64,000 bases of DNA, taken from the NCBI GenBank assembly GCA_043758105.1, contig JAYVOF010000038.1, forward strand, positions 1 through 64,000, in the 5' to 3' direction. Every line of letters starts with the position of its first letter. The first letter of the stretch is position 1. This document shows, piece by piece, positions 16,512 to 24,814 of the stretch. Origin of the DNA: JANPPS01 sp043758105. GTDB lineage: Bacteria; Pseudomonadota; Alphaproteobacteria; Acetobacterales; Acetobacteraceae. The position numbers and the translations under genes were made by a program. A model generated the notes under the pieces. That model had not been told where the DNA came from, made no database searches, and saw only the letters and a list, made by a program, of their open reading frames with translations.

Positions 16512-18698
16512 ATGACCGATTACCTTACGCGCTTGAACCCCGAGCAACGTGACGCCGTGGAGGCGCTGGACGGCCCGGTCCTGGTGCTGGCCGGCGCGGG
16601 CACGGGCAAGACTCGGGTGCTGACCACGCGGTTCGCCCACATCCTCCTCACCGGACGCGCGGCGCCGGGTCAGGTGCTGGCGGTGACGTTCACCAACAAG
16701 GCCGCACTCGAGATGCGGGAGCGGGTCAGCGCGATCCTGGGCCGCCCGGCGGAAGGGCTGTGGCTCGGCACGTTTCACGCCCTATGCGCCCGGATGCTGC
16801 GGCGGCATGCGGGGCTGGTGGGGCTGAAATCCGGCTTCACGATCCTGGACAGCGACGACCAGTTGCGGGTGCTGAAGCAGGTGATGGAAGCGGCGCATTT
16901 CGATACCAAGCGCTGGCCGCCGCCCGTGCTGATGGGCATGATCCAGCGCTGGAAGGACCGCGGCGTCACGCCAGACAAGGTGACCGCCGCCGAGGAGGGC
17001 GATTTCGTCGGCGGCCAGTCCCGGGTGCTGTATGCCGCATACCAGGCACGGCTGGCGCAGCTGAACGTGGCGGATTTTGGCGATTTGCTGCTGCACATGA
17101 CCGAAATCCTGCGCAACCATCCGGAGGTGCTGGCGCAGTATCACCGGATGTTCCGGTATATTCTGGTGGATGAATATCAAGACACCAACCTCGTGCAATA
17201 TCTTTGGCTGCGGCTGCTGGCGCAGGGGCATAAAAACATCTGCTGCGTTGGAGATGATGATCAGAGCATATATTCCTGGAGAGGCGCAGAAATAGAAAAT
17301 ATTCTGCGATTCGAGAAGGATTTTCCGGGCGCCAAGGTGGTCAAACTTGAGAGCAACTATCGCTCGACCACGCCGATACTCGGGGCCGCGTCCGGCCTGA
17401 TCGCCAATAACGAAGGCCGGCTCGGCAAGACGCTGCGCTCAGGCCGCAATGACGCGGATGGCGAGCCGGTGAGCGTGGTCAGCCTGTGGGATAGCGAGGA
17501 AGAGGCGCGGATGGTCGGCGACCAGGCCGAGCAGCTACGGCGGGACGGGCATAAGCTGTCAGAGATCGCGATCTTGGTGCGCACCTCCGCCCAGACGCGC
17601 GCGTTCGAGGAGCGGATGATCAAGCTGGGCCTGCCCTACCGGGTGGTGGGCGGCCTCCGCTTTTATGAGCGGGCGGAGATCCGGGACGCCATCGCCTATC
17701 TGCGCGTGTTGCATCAGCCGGCGGACGATCTGGCGTTCGAGCGGATCGTGAACCTGCCCCGGCGCGGCGTCGGCGAGGTGGCGTTGCGCGCCATGCACAT
17801 CGCGGCGCGGGAGCAGAGCATCCCCCTGGCCGAGGCGGCGGAGCGGCTGGTGCAGCAGGGCGCGCTCAAGGGGAAGATGCGGCAATCGCTGGCGGAATTG
17901 TTCCAGGGGCTCGGCCGCTGGCGGGTGCAGATCGCCGCCGAGGGCCATGTCGTGACGGCGGCCACGATGCTGGACGAGAGCGGCTATATGGAGATGTGGC
18001 GGCAGGACAAATCGCCGGATGCGCCGGGCCGGATTGAAAACCTCAAGGAGCTGGTTCGTGCCTTGGGGGATTTCGAGACGCTGGCCGGGTTCCTCGATCA
18101 CGTCTCATTGGTGATGGAAAACGAGCAGAATGCGGGGGATGACAAGCTCAGCATGATGACGTTGCATGGCGCGAAGGGCCTGGAATTCGACACCGTATTT
18201 CTGCCGGGCTGGGAAGAGGGCCTGTTCCCGAGCCAGCGGACGCTCGATGAGGGCGGGTTGAAGGGCCTCGAGGAGGAACGGCGGCTCGCCTATGTCGGCC
18301 TCACCCGGGCGCGGAAACGGGCGGTGGTGAGCTATGCCGCCAATCGTTCGCTGTATGGCAAGTGGCAGAGCACGATTCCGAGCCGGTTCGTCGAGGAATT
18401 GCCGGAGGCTCATGTGGAACGCCGCGGCTCGGCGGCGATGCAGCGGGAAACGCGGCTGATGTCCGCCCCCAGCGTGTTCACCGGCGGCCCGTTGGTGGCG
18501 CGCCGCGCGCAGGAGGTGGGGGCGTGGGAGCTGCCGGAGCGGCCGAAACACGCCGACGCGATTCCGGTCGGTGCCCGGGTGTTCCACCAGAAATTCGGCT
18601 ATGGCCAGGTGCTGGCGGTGGATGACGACCGGCTGGAAGTCGAATTCGAGAAGGCCGGGCAGAAACGGCTGCTGGACCGGTTCGTGGAGAAGGTTTGA
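16512..18698 (+). CDS. uvrD: UvrD/PcrA-family ATP-dependent DNA helicase
   Basis: 728 residues of superfamily 1A helicase. The Q-motif LNPEQRDAV is followed by Walker A GAGTGKTRVL, Ia TFTNKAALEMRER, DEYQDTN (motif II), DQSIYSWRGA (III), NYRSTTPIL (IV), LMTLHGAKGLEFDTVF-type motif V and VGLTRARKR (VI). The C-terminal VFHQKFGYGQVLAVDDDRLE segment is the PcrA/UvrD Tudor-like domain that binds RNA polymerase. It acts 3'-5' in nucleotide excision and mismatch repair and in removing stalled polymerase. A palindromic element follows the stop. Confidence 0.93.
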   Translation: MTDYLTRLNPEQRDAVEALDGPVLVLAGAGTGKTRVLTTRFAHILLTGRAAPGQVLAVTFTNKAALEMRERVSAILGRPAEGLWLGTFHALCARMLRRHAGLVGLKSGFTILDSDDQLRVLKQVMEAAHFDTKRWPPPVLMGMIQRWKDRGVTPDKVTAAEEGDFVGGQSRVLYAAYQARLAQLNVADFGDLLLHMTEILRNHPEVLAQYHRMFRYILVDEYQDTNLVQYLWLRLLAQGHKNICCVGDDDQSIYSWRGAEIENILRFEKDFPGAKVVKLESNYRSTTPILGAASGLIANNEGRLGKTLRSGRNDADGEPVSVVSLWDSEEEARMVGDQAEQLRRDGHKLSEIAILVRTSAQTRAFEERMIKLGLPYRVVGGLRFYERAEIRDAIAYLRVLHQPADDLAFERIVNLPRRGVGEVALRAMHIAAREQSIPLAEAAERLVQQGALKGKMRQSLAELFQGLGRWRVQIAAEGHVVTAATMLDESGYMEMWRQDKSPDAPGRIENLKELVRALGDFETLAGFLDHVSLVMENEQNAGDDKLSMMTLHGAKGLEFDTVFLPGWEEGLFPSQRTLDEGGLKGLEEERRLAYVGLTRARKRAVVSYAANRSLYGKWQSTIPSRFVEELPEAHVERRGSAAMQRETRLMSAPSVFTGGPLVARRAQEVGAWELPERPKHADAIPVGARVFHQKFGYGQVLAVDDDRLEVEFEKAGQKRLLDRFVEKV

Positions 18699-18710
18699 TG
18701 GCACGCGCAT

Positions 18711-18808
18711 CCGTCATTGCGAGCCCGCTTGGGCGAAGCAATCCAGGGCCAACACGCGCGCTCATGGCCCCTGGATCGCCGCGCCCCAAGCGGGGCTCGC
18801 GATGACGG
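18711..18808. repeat. 98-bp palindromic intergenic element (CGTCATTGCGAG type)
   Basis: The outer arms CCGTCATTGCGAGCC and GGCTCGCGATGACGG enclose inner arms around GGCGAAGCAATCCAGG and CCTGGATCGCC, so the whole element can fold into one long hairpin. A second copy is at 33640-33734. Translating through it wrongly extends the prmA frame upstream to 18717. It likely ends uvrD transcription. Confidence 0.85.
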
Positions 18809-18830
18809 GCCTTCCTTCCCGGCTGCTGGT

Positions 18831-19736
18831 ATGAGACGCCGCGCCGGGCCGCTCGAAACCGTATCGGTCACCGTGCCGGAGGCGGCGCTGGACGCGTATG
18901 AGGCGGCGCTGGCCAGCGTGTGCGGCACGATCGGGTTCTTCCTCGATGACGAGGATGCCCGGACCTGGCGAGTCGAGGGTGTGCGGGATGTGGAGGCCGA
19001 CCTCACACCGCTCACCGACGCGCTGTCGATCGCAGCACTGGTCACAGGCGTTCACGCAGCGCTGCAGCGCGCTCCGACCGAGGCGGAAGGGTGGGTGCTG
19101 CGCACACAGGAGGCATTTCCGGAGCAGCTGGTGGGCCACCGCTTCGCCATCCGCGGCACGCATGACCGATCCCCACACGCACCGGGCAGAATCACGCTGG
19201 TGCTGGACGCCGGGCTGGCGTTTGGCTCGGGCGAGCACGGCTCCACCCGCGGCTGCCTGCGCGCGCTCGAGCGGGTGGCACGGCGCAAGCCCAGGCGCAT
19301 TCTAGATTTGGGGGCCGGATCCGGGATCCTGGCCATGGCCGCCGCCCGCCTGCTGCGCCGCCCGGTGCTGGCGACCGATATCGAGCCCTGGTCCGTCCGG
19401 GTCGCGCGCCAGAACGCGGCGGCCAACCGCGTCGGCCACTTGGTCACGGCCGTGCTGGCCGATGGCTGGCGCAGCCGGGGCGCGTGGTCCCGGGCCCCCT
19501 ATGACCTGGTACTCGCCAACATCCTCGCCCGCCCGCTCTGCCGGATGTCCGGCGCGCTGGCGGCGCATTTGGCGCCGGGTGGGCACGCGATCCTGTCGGG
19601 CTTGCTGCTCTCACAAGTGCCGATGGTGCTCAGCGCGCACCGGCGGCATGGGTTGATCTTGACCCAGGTGCTTCGGGAGGGCGGTTGGGCCACGCTCGTC
19701 GTCCGGCGGGGCTCCCGTGGCGAGGGCAACCCATGA
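18831..19736 (+). CDS. prmA: Ribosomal protein L11 methyltransferase
   Basis: 301 residues. The C-terminal two thirds is a class I methyltransferase: ILDLGAGSGILAMAAARLL is the SAM-binding motif I, VLATDIEPWSVRVARQNAAANR motif II, and DLVLANILARPLCRM the NILA active-site block typical of PrmA. The N-terminal domain corresponds to the L11-recognition domain. FGSGEHGSTRGCLRALE matches the family's G-T-G-x-H-x-T-T region, though with Ser/Glu in place of the usual Thr. The start at 18831 was chosen because the open frame further upstream is a palindromic repeat. Confidence 0.88.
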   Translation: MRRRAGPLETVSVTVPEAALDAYEAALASVCGTIGFFLDDEDARTWRVEGVRDVEADLTPLTDALSIAALVTGVHAALQRAPTEAEGWVLRTQEAFPEQLVGHRFAIRGTHDRSPHAPGRITLVLDAGLAFGSGEHGSTRGCLRALERVARRKPRRILDLGAGSGILAMAAARLLRRPVLATDIEPWSVRVARQNAAANRVGHLVTAVLADGWRSRGAWSRAPYDLVLANILARPLCRMSGALAAHLAPGGHAILSGLLLSQVPMVLSAHRRHGLILTQVLREGGWATLVVRRGSRGEGNP

Positions 19737-19807
19737 CCCGAAGCTTGTCCGGCAAGCCGAAGCCGCGTTCAGGCTGGCCTTGCGAAGTATTCTGGTGGCC
19801 CGGCTGA

Positions 19808-20089
19808 TTAACGCCCGACCGAAAATCCGCGGGCCTCGACAAACTTCGGGTCGAACACCCGGCCCATTTCGGCGCGGTGCAGCCCGATATCGGCCAGCTC
19901 CCGGTCGCTCAGCGACGCCAGTTCGTTCATCACCGCCCGGCGCTGCGGCAGGCTGCGCAGATAGGCACCGAACCGCCGCAACCTGGCACCCATCGAAAAC
20001 GGGCGCGCAGCCTCGACCACGGAGCCGGTAAAGGACAGGCTGTTGGACATCAGGAGCGCCATTTGATCGGCGGAAAGGGGAGCGTTCAT
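19808..20089 (-). CDS. DUF1127 domain protein
   Basis: 93 residues. The C-terminal LSDRELADIGLHRAEMGRVF is the YjiS-like DUF1127 motif. Small alphaproteobacterial DUF1127 proteins have been linked to RNA turnover and phosphate or nitrogen metabolism, but no role can be assigned here. The start at 20089 has GAGGAA upstream; the frame is open to 20158 but that part has no ribosome site. It is divergent from pepP. Confidence 0.8.
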   Translation of the reverse strand: MNAPLSADQMALLMSNSLSFTGSVVEAARPFSMGARLRRFGAYLRSLPQRRAVMNELASLSDRELADIGLHRAEMGRVFDPKFVEARGFSVGR

Positions 20090-20226
20090 CGTACTATTCC
20101 TCGAATTCAGTAACCGGAACATAAGCACCTCGTGCTGCAATGCAGCACGCCGGTTCACTGACGCTGCTATGCTGTCAGCGAATGATGGCGCTCCCAGTTA
20201 TGTGAAAATGATGAATGAGGTCTAAC

Positions 20227-21981
20227 ATGGCTGACCATGCCGCCCGGCTCGCCCGAATCCGGACCCATCTCGCCGCCGCCGGAGTACACGGCTTCATCGT
20301 GCCCCGCGCGGACGAGCATCTGGGCGAATACGTGCCGGATAGCGCCGAACGCCTGGCCTGGCTCACCGGCTTCACCGGGTCCGCCGGCCTTGCGCTTGTC
20401 TTGATGGACCGTGCGGCGGTGTTCAGCGACGGCCGGTACACTCTGCAATTGGCGCAGCAGACCGACCCCGCGCTGTTCGAGCCGCTGCATTTGGTCGAGC
20501 ACCCGCCGCACGCCTGGCTAGCCAAACACGCCACCGGCCCGGTCGGCTATGACCCGTGGCTCATGAGCGAGGAGGCCGCGACCCGCTATCGGGATGCCGG
20601 CGTGACGCTGGTCGAGCTCGACCCGAACCCGATCGACGCGGCCTGGCCCGACCGTCCGCCGGCGCCGCTGGGCGCTGTGGTGCCGCAGCCGCTCGTCTAT
20701 GCCGGGCGGAGTTCGGCCGAAAAGCGGAATGAGGTGGCGCTGAAGCTGGCCGAAGCGCGTCAGGACGCCGCCATCCTCACCGACCCGGCGTCCATCGCCT
20801 GGATGTTGAACATCCGCGGTGCCGACGTGGCGTTCACCCCCTTCGCGCTCGGCTTCGCCATCCTGCACGCCGACGACACGACCCAATTGTTTATGGACCC
20901 GGCCAAGCTCGGTCCCGGCATTCACGCATGGCTGGGCCCTGACGTTACCTGCGTCGGGCGGGATGCGCTGGCACCGGCGTTGCGTGCGATGCAGGGAAAG
21001 CGCGTGCGGGTGGACGTAGCCGGCTCGCCGGCGTGGTTCGGGCAAACGCTGCGCGCCGCGGGCGCCACCGTGCTGGACGGTGCCGACCCCTGTGCGCTGC
21101 CGAAGGCCTGCAAGAACGCAGTCGAACAGGACGGCACCCGCGCCGCCCATCGACGGGACGCCGTGGCGCTCTGCCGCTTCCTGCACTGGCTCGAGACCGA
21201 GGGCCGCGGCCACACCGAAATGCAGGCCTCCGCCCGCCTGCTGGCGTTCCGGGCGGAGGCTCCGGAGTTCCGCGGTGAATCCTTCCCCGCCATCTCCGGC
21301 GCGGGCGAGCACGGCGCGATCATCCACTACCGCGCGACCCCTGAATCCGATCGCGTATTGGGCTCGAACGAGGTCTATCTGATCGATTCCGGCGCGCAAT
21401 ATCCGGACGGCACGACGGACGTCACCCGCACGATCTGGACCGGCCCCGGCGATCCCCCGTCCGAACTCCGCGACCGCTACACCCGGGTCCTCCAGGGCCA
21501 CATCGCCCTGGCCACCGCCCGCTTTCCCGAGGGCGTGAGCGGCCCGCACCTCGACGCCTTCGCCCGCCGCGCACTCTGGGATGCCGGCCTCGATTACGAC
21601 CACGGCACCGGCCATGGCGTGGGGAGCTACCTGTCCGTGCACGAGGGCCCGGCCAGCATCTCCCGGCTTGGCAAAATGATCCCGCTGGCACCCGGCATGA
21701 TCCTGTCGGACGAGCCGGGGTTCTATCTGCCCGGCCAGTACGGCATCCGGCTGGAGAACCTGCTGCTGGTGCAATCCGCCCCGCCCGGCCCGCGCCCGTT
21801 CTTGCAGTTCGAGACGCTGACCTTGGCCCCGTTCGATACCAAGCTGTGGTATTATGAAACACTGAACCATCACGAGCGGACGTGGCTGGAGCGTTACCAC
21901 ACTCGCGTCTGGACGGAGATCGGCCCGCTGCTGCACAAGCCGGCCCAAGAATGGCTCCGGCGCGCTTGCTTGGGAAACTAA
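20227..21981 (+). CDS. Xaa-Pro aminopeptidase (M24B, three-domain type)
   Basis: 584 residues, a pita-bread metallopeptidase that removes an N-terminal residue next to proline. Two creatinase-like N-terminal domains precede the catalytic domain. Metal ligands are visible as Asp in LIDSGAQY and in TTDVTRT, His in HGTGHGVGSYL, Glu in LSDEPGFY and Glu in IRLENLLLV. The length and the C-terminal block YHTRVWTEIGPLL match the 600-residue XPNPEP1-like group rather than short E. coli PepP. The ATG at 20227 has GAGG six bases upstream and is preferred to the ATG at 20215. A palindromic repeat follows the stop. Confidence 0.9.
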   Translation: MADHAARLARIRTHLAAAGVHGFIVPRADEHLGEYVPDSAERLAWLTGFTGSAGLALVLMDRAAVFSDGRYTLQLAQQTDPALFEPLHLVEHPPHAWLAKHATGPVGYDPWLMSEEAATRYRDAGVTLVELDPNPIDAAWPDRPPAPLGAVVPQPLVYAGRSSAEKRNEVALKLAEARQDAAILTDPASIAWMLNIRGADVAFTPFALGFAILHADDTTQLFMDPAKLGPGIHAWLGPDVTCVGRDALAPALRAMQGKRVRVDVAGSPAWFGQTLRAAGATVLDGADPCALPKACKNAVEQDGTRAAHRRDAVALCRFLHWLETEGRGHTEMQASARLLAFRAEAPEFRGESFPAISGAGEHGAIIHYRATPESDRVLGSNEVYLIDSGAQYPDGTTDVTRTIWTGPGDPPSELRDRYTRVLQGHIALATARFPEGVSGPHLDAFARRALWDAGLDYDHGTGHGVGSYLSVHEGPASISRLGKMIPLAPGMILSDEPGFYLPGQYGIRLENLLLVQSAPPGPRPFLQFETLTLAPFDTKLWYYETLNHHERTWLERYHTRVWTEIGPLLHKPAQEWLRRACLGN

Positions 21982-22236
21982 ACCAAGCCGGCTAACCCCT
22001 CTCCCTCCGGGAAAGGGTTGGGGTGAGGGAAACGACACGCGCAGGCTATCGGTGGTTGTTGCCAATAAACTCCAGGGTCAAACTGCTCCGCGTCTATATG
22101 CCGTATGCCGTCCACGGCCCAGAAGGACTTCGGCTCCGGATCCCGGTGCTGATCCTGTCCGGAACCCGTCGGACCGTTCCTGAGCCTTCACCTGCGCTAG
22201 TGAAGCTATCGAAAGTTCCGACTGCTCAGGAGCGTG
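21982..22236. other. Intergenic stretch between the aminopeptidase and parD
   Basis: Together with the promoter that follows, about 300 bp without a gene. It holds a palindromic repeat copy (21995-22030) directly after the aminopeptidase stop and otherwise nothing recognised. The frame from 22023 that runs into parD has no ribosome site and no recognisable protein in its first 87 codons. Confidence 0.5.
21995..22030. repeat. Palindromic repeat copy after the aminopeptidase gene
   Basis: ACCCCTCTCCCTCCGGG then AAAGGGTTGGGGTGAGGG: same family as the copies in murG and murB. The position suggests a terminator. Confidence 0.8.
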
Positions 22237-22264
22237 TTGAATCGATACCAATCCTTGGTATATC
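22237..22264 (+). promoter_or_regulatory. parDE promoter with an operator in its spacer
   Basis: A -35-like TTGAAT (22237-22242) and a -10-like TATATC (22259-22264) are 16 nt apart. A perfect inverted repeat ATACCAA-TCC-TTGGTAT (22245-22261) fills the spacer and overlaps the -10. ParD-type ribbon-helix-helix antitoxins repress their own promoter through such sites. It ends 19 nt before the parD ATG. Confidence 0.6.
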
Positions 22265-22283
22265 TCAACGCGGAGAAGATACG

Positions 22284-22535
22284 ATGAACAGCAACACGTC
22301 CGTCAGCCTCGGCGAGCATTTTACCAGCTTTATCCAAGACCAGATCGGCCTAGGCCGCTACAGCAACGCCAGTGACGTGATGCGCGCGGGTCTTCGTCTA
22401 TTGGAGGAACACGAGTCCATGCTAGCCGCCTTGCGTGCTGCGCTCATCGAGGGCGAACAAAGCGGCGTTAGTGCCAAAAATGTCCAAGATATCTGGGCTG
22501 CCGTGAGGCAGGAGCATTCCGTCCAGAATGGGTAA
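22284..22535 (+). CDS. parD: ParD-type antitoxin
   Basis: 83 residues. MNSNTSVSLGEHFTSFIQDQ starts the ribbon-helix-helix DNA-binding domain; YSNASDVMRAGLRLLEEHES is the classic ParD second helix. The C-terminal half is an acidic, less ordered toxin-wrapping segment. GGAGA precedes the ATG. It overlaps the toxin gene by 8 nt. It should neutralise ParE and repress the pair through the inverted repeat at 22245-22261. Confidence 0.9.
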   Translation: MNSNTSVSLGEHFTSFIQDQIGLGRYSNASDVMRAGLRLLEEHESMLAALRAALIEGEQSGVSAKNVQDIWAAVRQEHSVQNG

Positions 22536-22818
22536 CTATGTCCTCTCCCAAACGGCTGAAAAGGATATCCGCCAAATCGCCCGGACTTCGATAGAGAACT
22601 GGGGGCTCGTCCGGACAGAGCGTTACATACTTGGTCTGAATGAAACGTTCGAGCGTCTTGCGAAATATCCTGACCTTGGTCGAAAGGTGGATGTCATCCG
22701 TCCCGGTTACCTACAGACCGCAAGCGGCACTCACGCCATTTGCTACCGCAAAACCGAAACCGGCATTCTGATTATGCGAGTGCTGCACCAGCATATGGAT
22801 GTCATGCGTCATCTATGA
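22528..22818 (+). CDS. parE: ParE-type toxin (RelE/ParE superfamily)
   Basis: 96 residues. YVLSQTAEKDIRQIARTSIE, NWG, LAKYPDLGRKVDVIRPGY and HAICYRKTETGILIMRVLHQ follow the ParE pattern closely. ParE toxins poison DNA gyrase. The frame is intact, so the toxin is probably active and the pair self-maintaining. Its last 17 bp overlap the convergent ligA 3' end. Confidence 0.9.
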   Translation: MGNYVLSQTAEKDIRQIARTSIENWGLVRTERYILGLNETFERLAKYPDLGRKVDVIRPGYLQTASGTHAICYRKTETGILIMRVLHQHMDVMRHL

Positions 22819-24814
22819 CGGCAAAGTTCTTGTCGAGCCCCGCCAGCTCCCGCCACTCCGCCTCCGTTACCGTCCGCACCTCCAGCACCGCCGCCTTCTT
22901 CGCCTTCGACCCGGCGTCCGCGCCCAGCACCAGCAGATCCGTCCGCTTGCTCACGCTGTCCGACACCTTCGCCCCCAGCGCCTCTGCCCGCGCCTTTGCC
23001 TCGGGGCGGCTCATGGTTTCCAGCGTGCCGGTGAACACGACCGTTTTGCCGGATAGCGCGCCCTCGGCGGCGGGGGCGGCGTCCTCGATCGTGAGTTCGG
23101 ACGCCAGATCGTCCAGTGCCGCCAGGTTGCGTGGTTCCACGAAGAACTCCGCCAGCTCGTCCGCCAGCGCCGGGCCCACGCCCAGAATGCTGCCGAGGGC
23201 CGAGCGTTCCTCGCTGCCCACCGTGGTCGCGGCCAGCATCTGCGTGCGCCATTCCACGAAGCTGCCATAGTGCCGGGCCAACAAGCGGGCATTGGTCGAG
23301 CCCACCCGGCGGATGCCGAGCGCGTAGATGAACCGGTCCAAACCGATCCGCCGCCGCGCCTCGATCGACGCCATCAAATTGGTCACGGACTTCGCCTTCC
23401 AGCCCTCCCGGCCCAAAATCGCGTCGCGATGCGCGCTCAAACGAAAGATGTCGGCGGGCGTCTGCAGCCAGCCCTCGGCATGGAATTCCTGGATCGTCTT
23501 CTCGCCCAGCCCCTCGATATCGAACGCCGCCCGGCTCACCACATGTACCAGCCGCTCCACCGCCTGCGCCGGGCAGGTGAGGCCGCCGGTGCAGCGGCGC
23601 ACGACCTCACCGGGCGGGCGCACGGCCAGGCTACCGCACACGGGGCAATGCTCCGGAAAGACATACGCCGCCGGGCCGCGCGGCTCGGACAGGACGGGGC
23701 CCAGAACCTGCGGGATCACGTCGCCCGCCCGCTGTATCGTCACCGTGTCACCGGCGCGGACGTCCTTCCGCGCGATCTCGTCCTCGTTATGCAGCGTGGC
23801 CCGGGTCACGATCACGCCGCCGACGTTGACCGGGGCCAACCACGCGACGGGGGTCAATGATCCGGTCCGGCCCACCTGGATCCGGATGTCATCCAGCCGG
23901 GTCGTGGCCTGCTCGGCCGGGAATTTCCAGGCGATCGCCCAGCGCGGCGCCCGCCCAGCGAAGCCCAGCCGGCGCTGCAAGGCGAGGCTATCCACCTTAT
24001 ACACCACGCCATCGATGTCATACGGCAACGCCGCGCGGGCCGCCGCCATCTCCTCCTGAAACGCTGCCGCGTCCCCCGGCGTCAGCATCCGGGACAGCGG
24101 ATTGACGGTAAATCCCCAGCCGCGCAACCGCTCCAAATAACCGGAATGCGTCTCCGCCACCGGCTCACTCGCGTCCCCCATCGCATACGCGAACAGGCTG
24201 AGCGGGCGGGCGCGGGTGATGGCCGGGTCCAATTGCCGCAACGACCCGGCGGCGGCGTTGCGCGGATTGGCGAATTGCCGCTCCTGGCTGGCGTTCAGGG
24301 CCATGAAATCGGCCTTGGTCATGAACACCTCACCCCGGATTTCGATCGACGCGGGCGCATCCTGCAGCGTCACCGGCACCGCCATGGTGCGAAAATTGGC
24401 GGTGACATCCTCCCCCTCCATCCCGTCCCCGCGCGTGGCGGCGCGCATCAGTTCGCCGCGCTCATACAGGATGGAAATGGACAGGCCATCGATCTTCGGC
24501 TCCCCCACCAACGGCAGCGCCGCGTCCTCGCCCAGGCTCAGAAACCGGCGCACGCTGGCCAGGAAATGGGTGAAATCCTCTGTGTCGAAGGCGTTATCCA
24601 GCGACAGCATCGGGACCCGATGCTTGATTTTGCCGAACCCCGGCGCGGGTGCCGCGCCCACCTGGGCCAATTCAGGATGGGACGCCTCCAACGCGGCCAA
24701 TTTCAAGCGGAGCGCGTCATATTCCGCGTCCGTGATCGTGGGGGCATCCAGCGCGTGATACGCCTCATTGGCGTCCCGGATTAGCGCCGCCAGCGCCGCC
24801 GCCTCGTCGCTCAC
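22802..24814 (-). CDS. ligA: NAD-dependent DNA ligase
   Basis: 670 residues. The adenylated Lys is in GEPKIDGLSISILYERG near residue 110. Then come the OB fold, the four-Cys zinc finger (CPVCGSLAVRPPG...CTGGLTCPAQ), helix-hairpin-helix repeats and a C-terminal BRCT domain (LSGKTVVFTGTLETMSRPEA). It seals nicks in replication and repair. It starts with GTG overlapping the recN stop by 4 nt (GTGA). Confidence 0.96.
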   Translation of the reverse strand: MSDEAAALAALIRDANEAYHALDAPTITDAEYDALRLKLAALEASHPELAQVGAAPAPGFGKIKHRVPMLSLDNAFDTEDFTHFLASVRRFLSLGEDAALPLVGEPKIDGLSISILYERGELMRAATRGDGMEGEDVTANFRTMAVPVTLQDAPASIEIRGEVFMTKADFMALNASQERQFANPRNAAAGSLRQLDPAITRARPLSLFAYAMGDASEPVAETHSGYLERLRGWGFTVNPLSRMLTPGDAAAFQEEMAAARAALPYDIDGVVYKVDSLALQRRLGFAGRAPRWAIAWKFPAEQATTRLDDIRIQVGRTGSLTPVAWLAPVNVGGVIVTRATLHNEDEIARKDVRAGDTVTIQRAGDVIPQVLGPVLSEPRGPAAYVFPEHCPVCGSLAVRPPGEVVRRCTGGLTCPAQAVERLVHVVSRAAFDIEGLGEKTIQEFHAEGWLQTPADIFRLSAHRDAILGREGWKAKSVTNLMASIEARRRIGLDRFIYALGIRRVGSTNARLLARHYGSFVEWRTQMLAATTVGSEERSALGSILGVGPALADELAEFFVEPRNLAALDDLASELTIEDAAPAAEGALSGKTVVFTGTLETMSRPEAKARAEALGAKVSDSVSKRTDLLVLGADAGSKAKKAAVLEVRTVTEAEWRELAGLDKNFAVIDDA

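Noticed and set aside
18717..18830. Upstream extension of prmA
   Set aside because: The sequence is a palindromic intergenic element; the ATG at 18831 begins the conserved protein.
20518..22065. 515-codon minus-strand frame
   Set aside because: Antisense to the X-Pro aminopeptidase, whose metal ligands are all intact on the plus strand.
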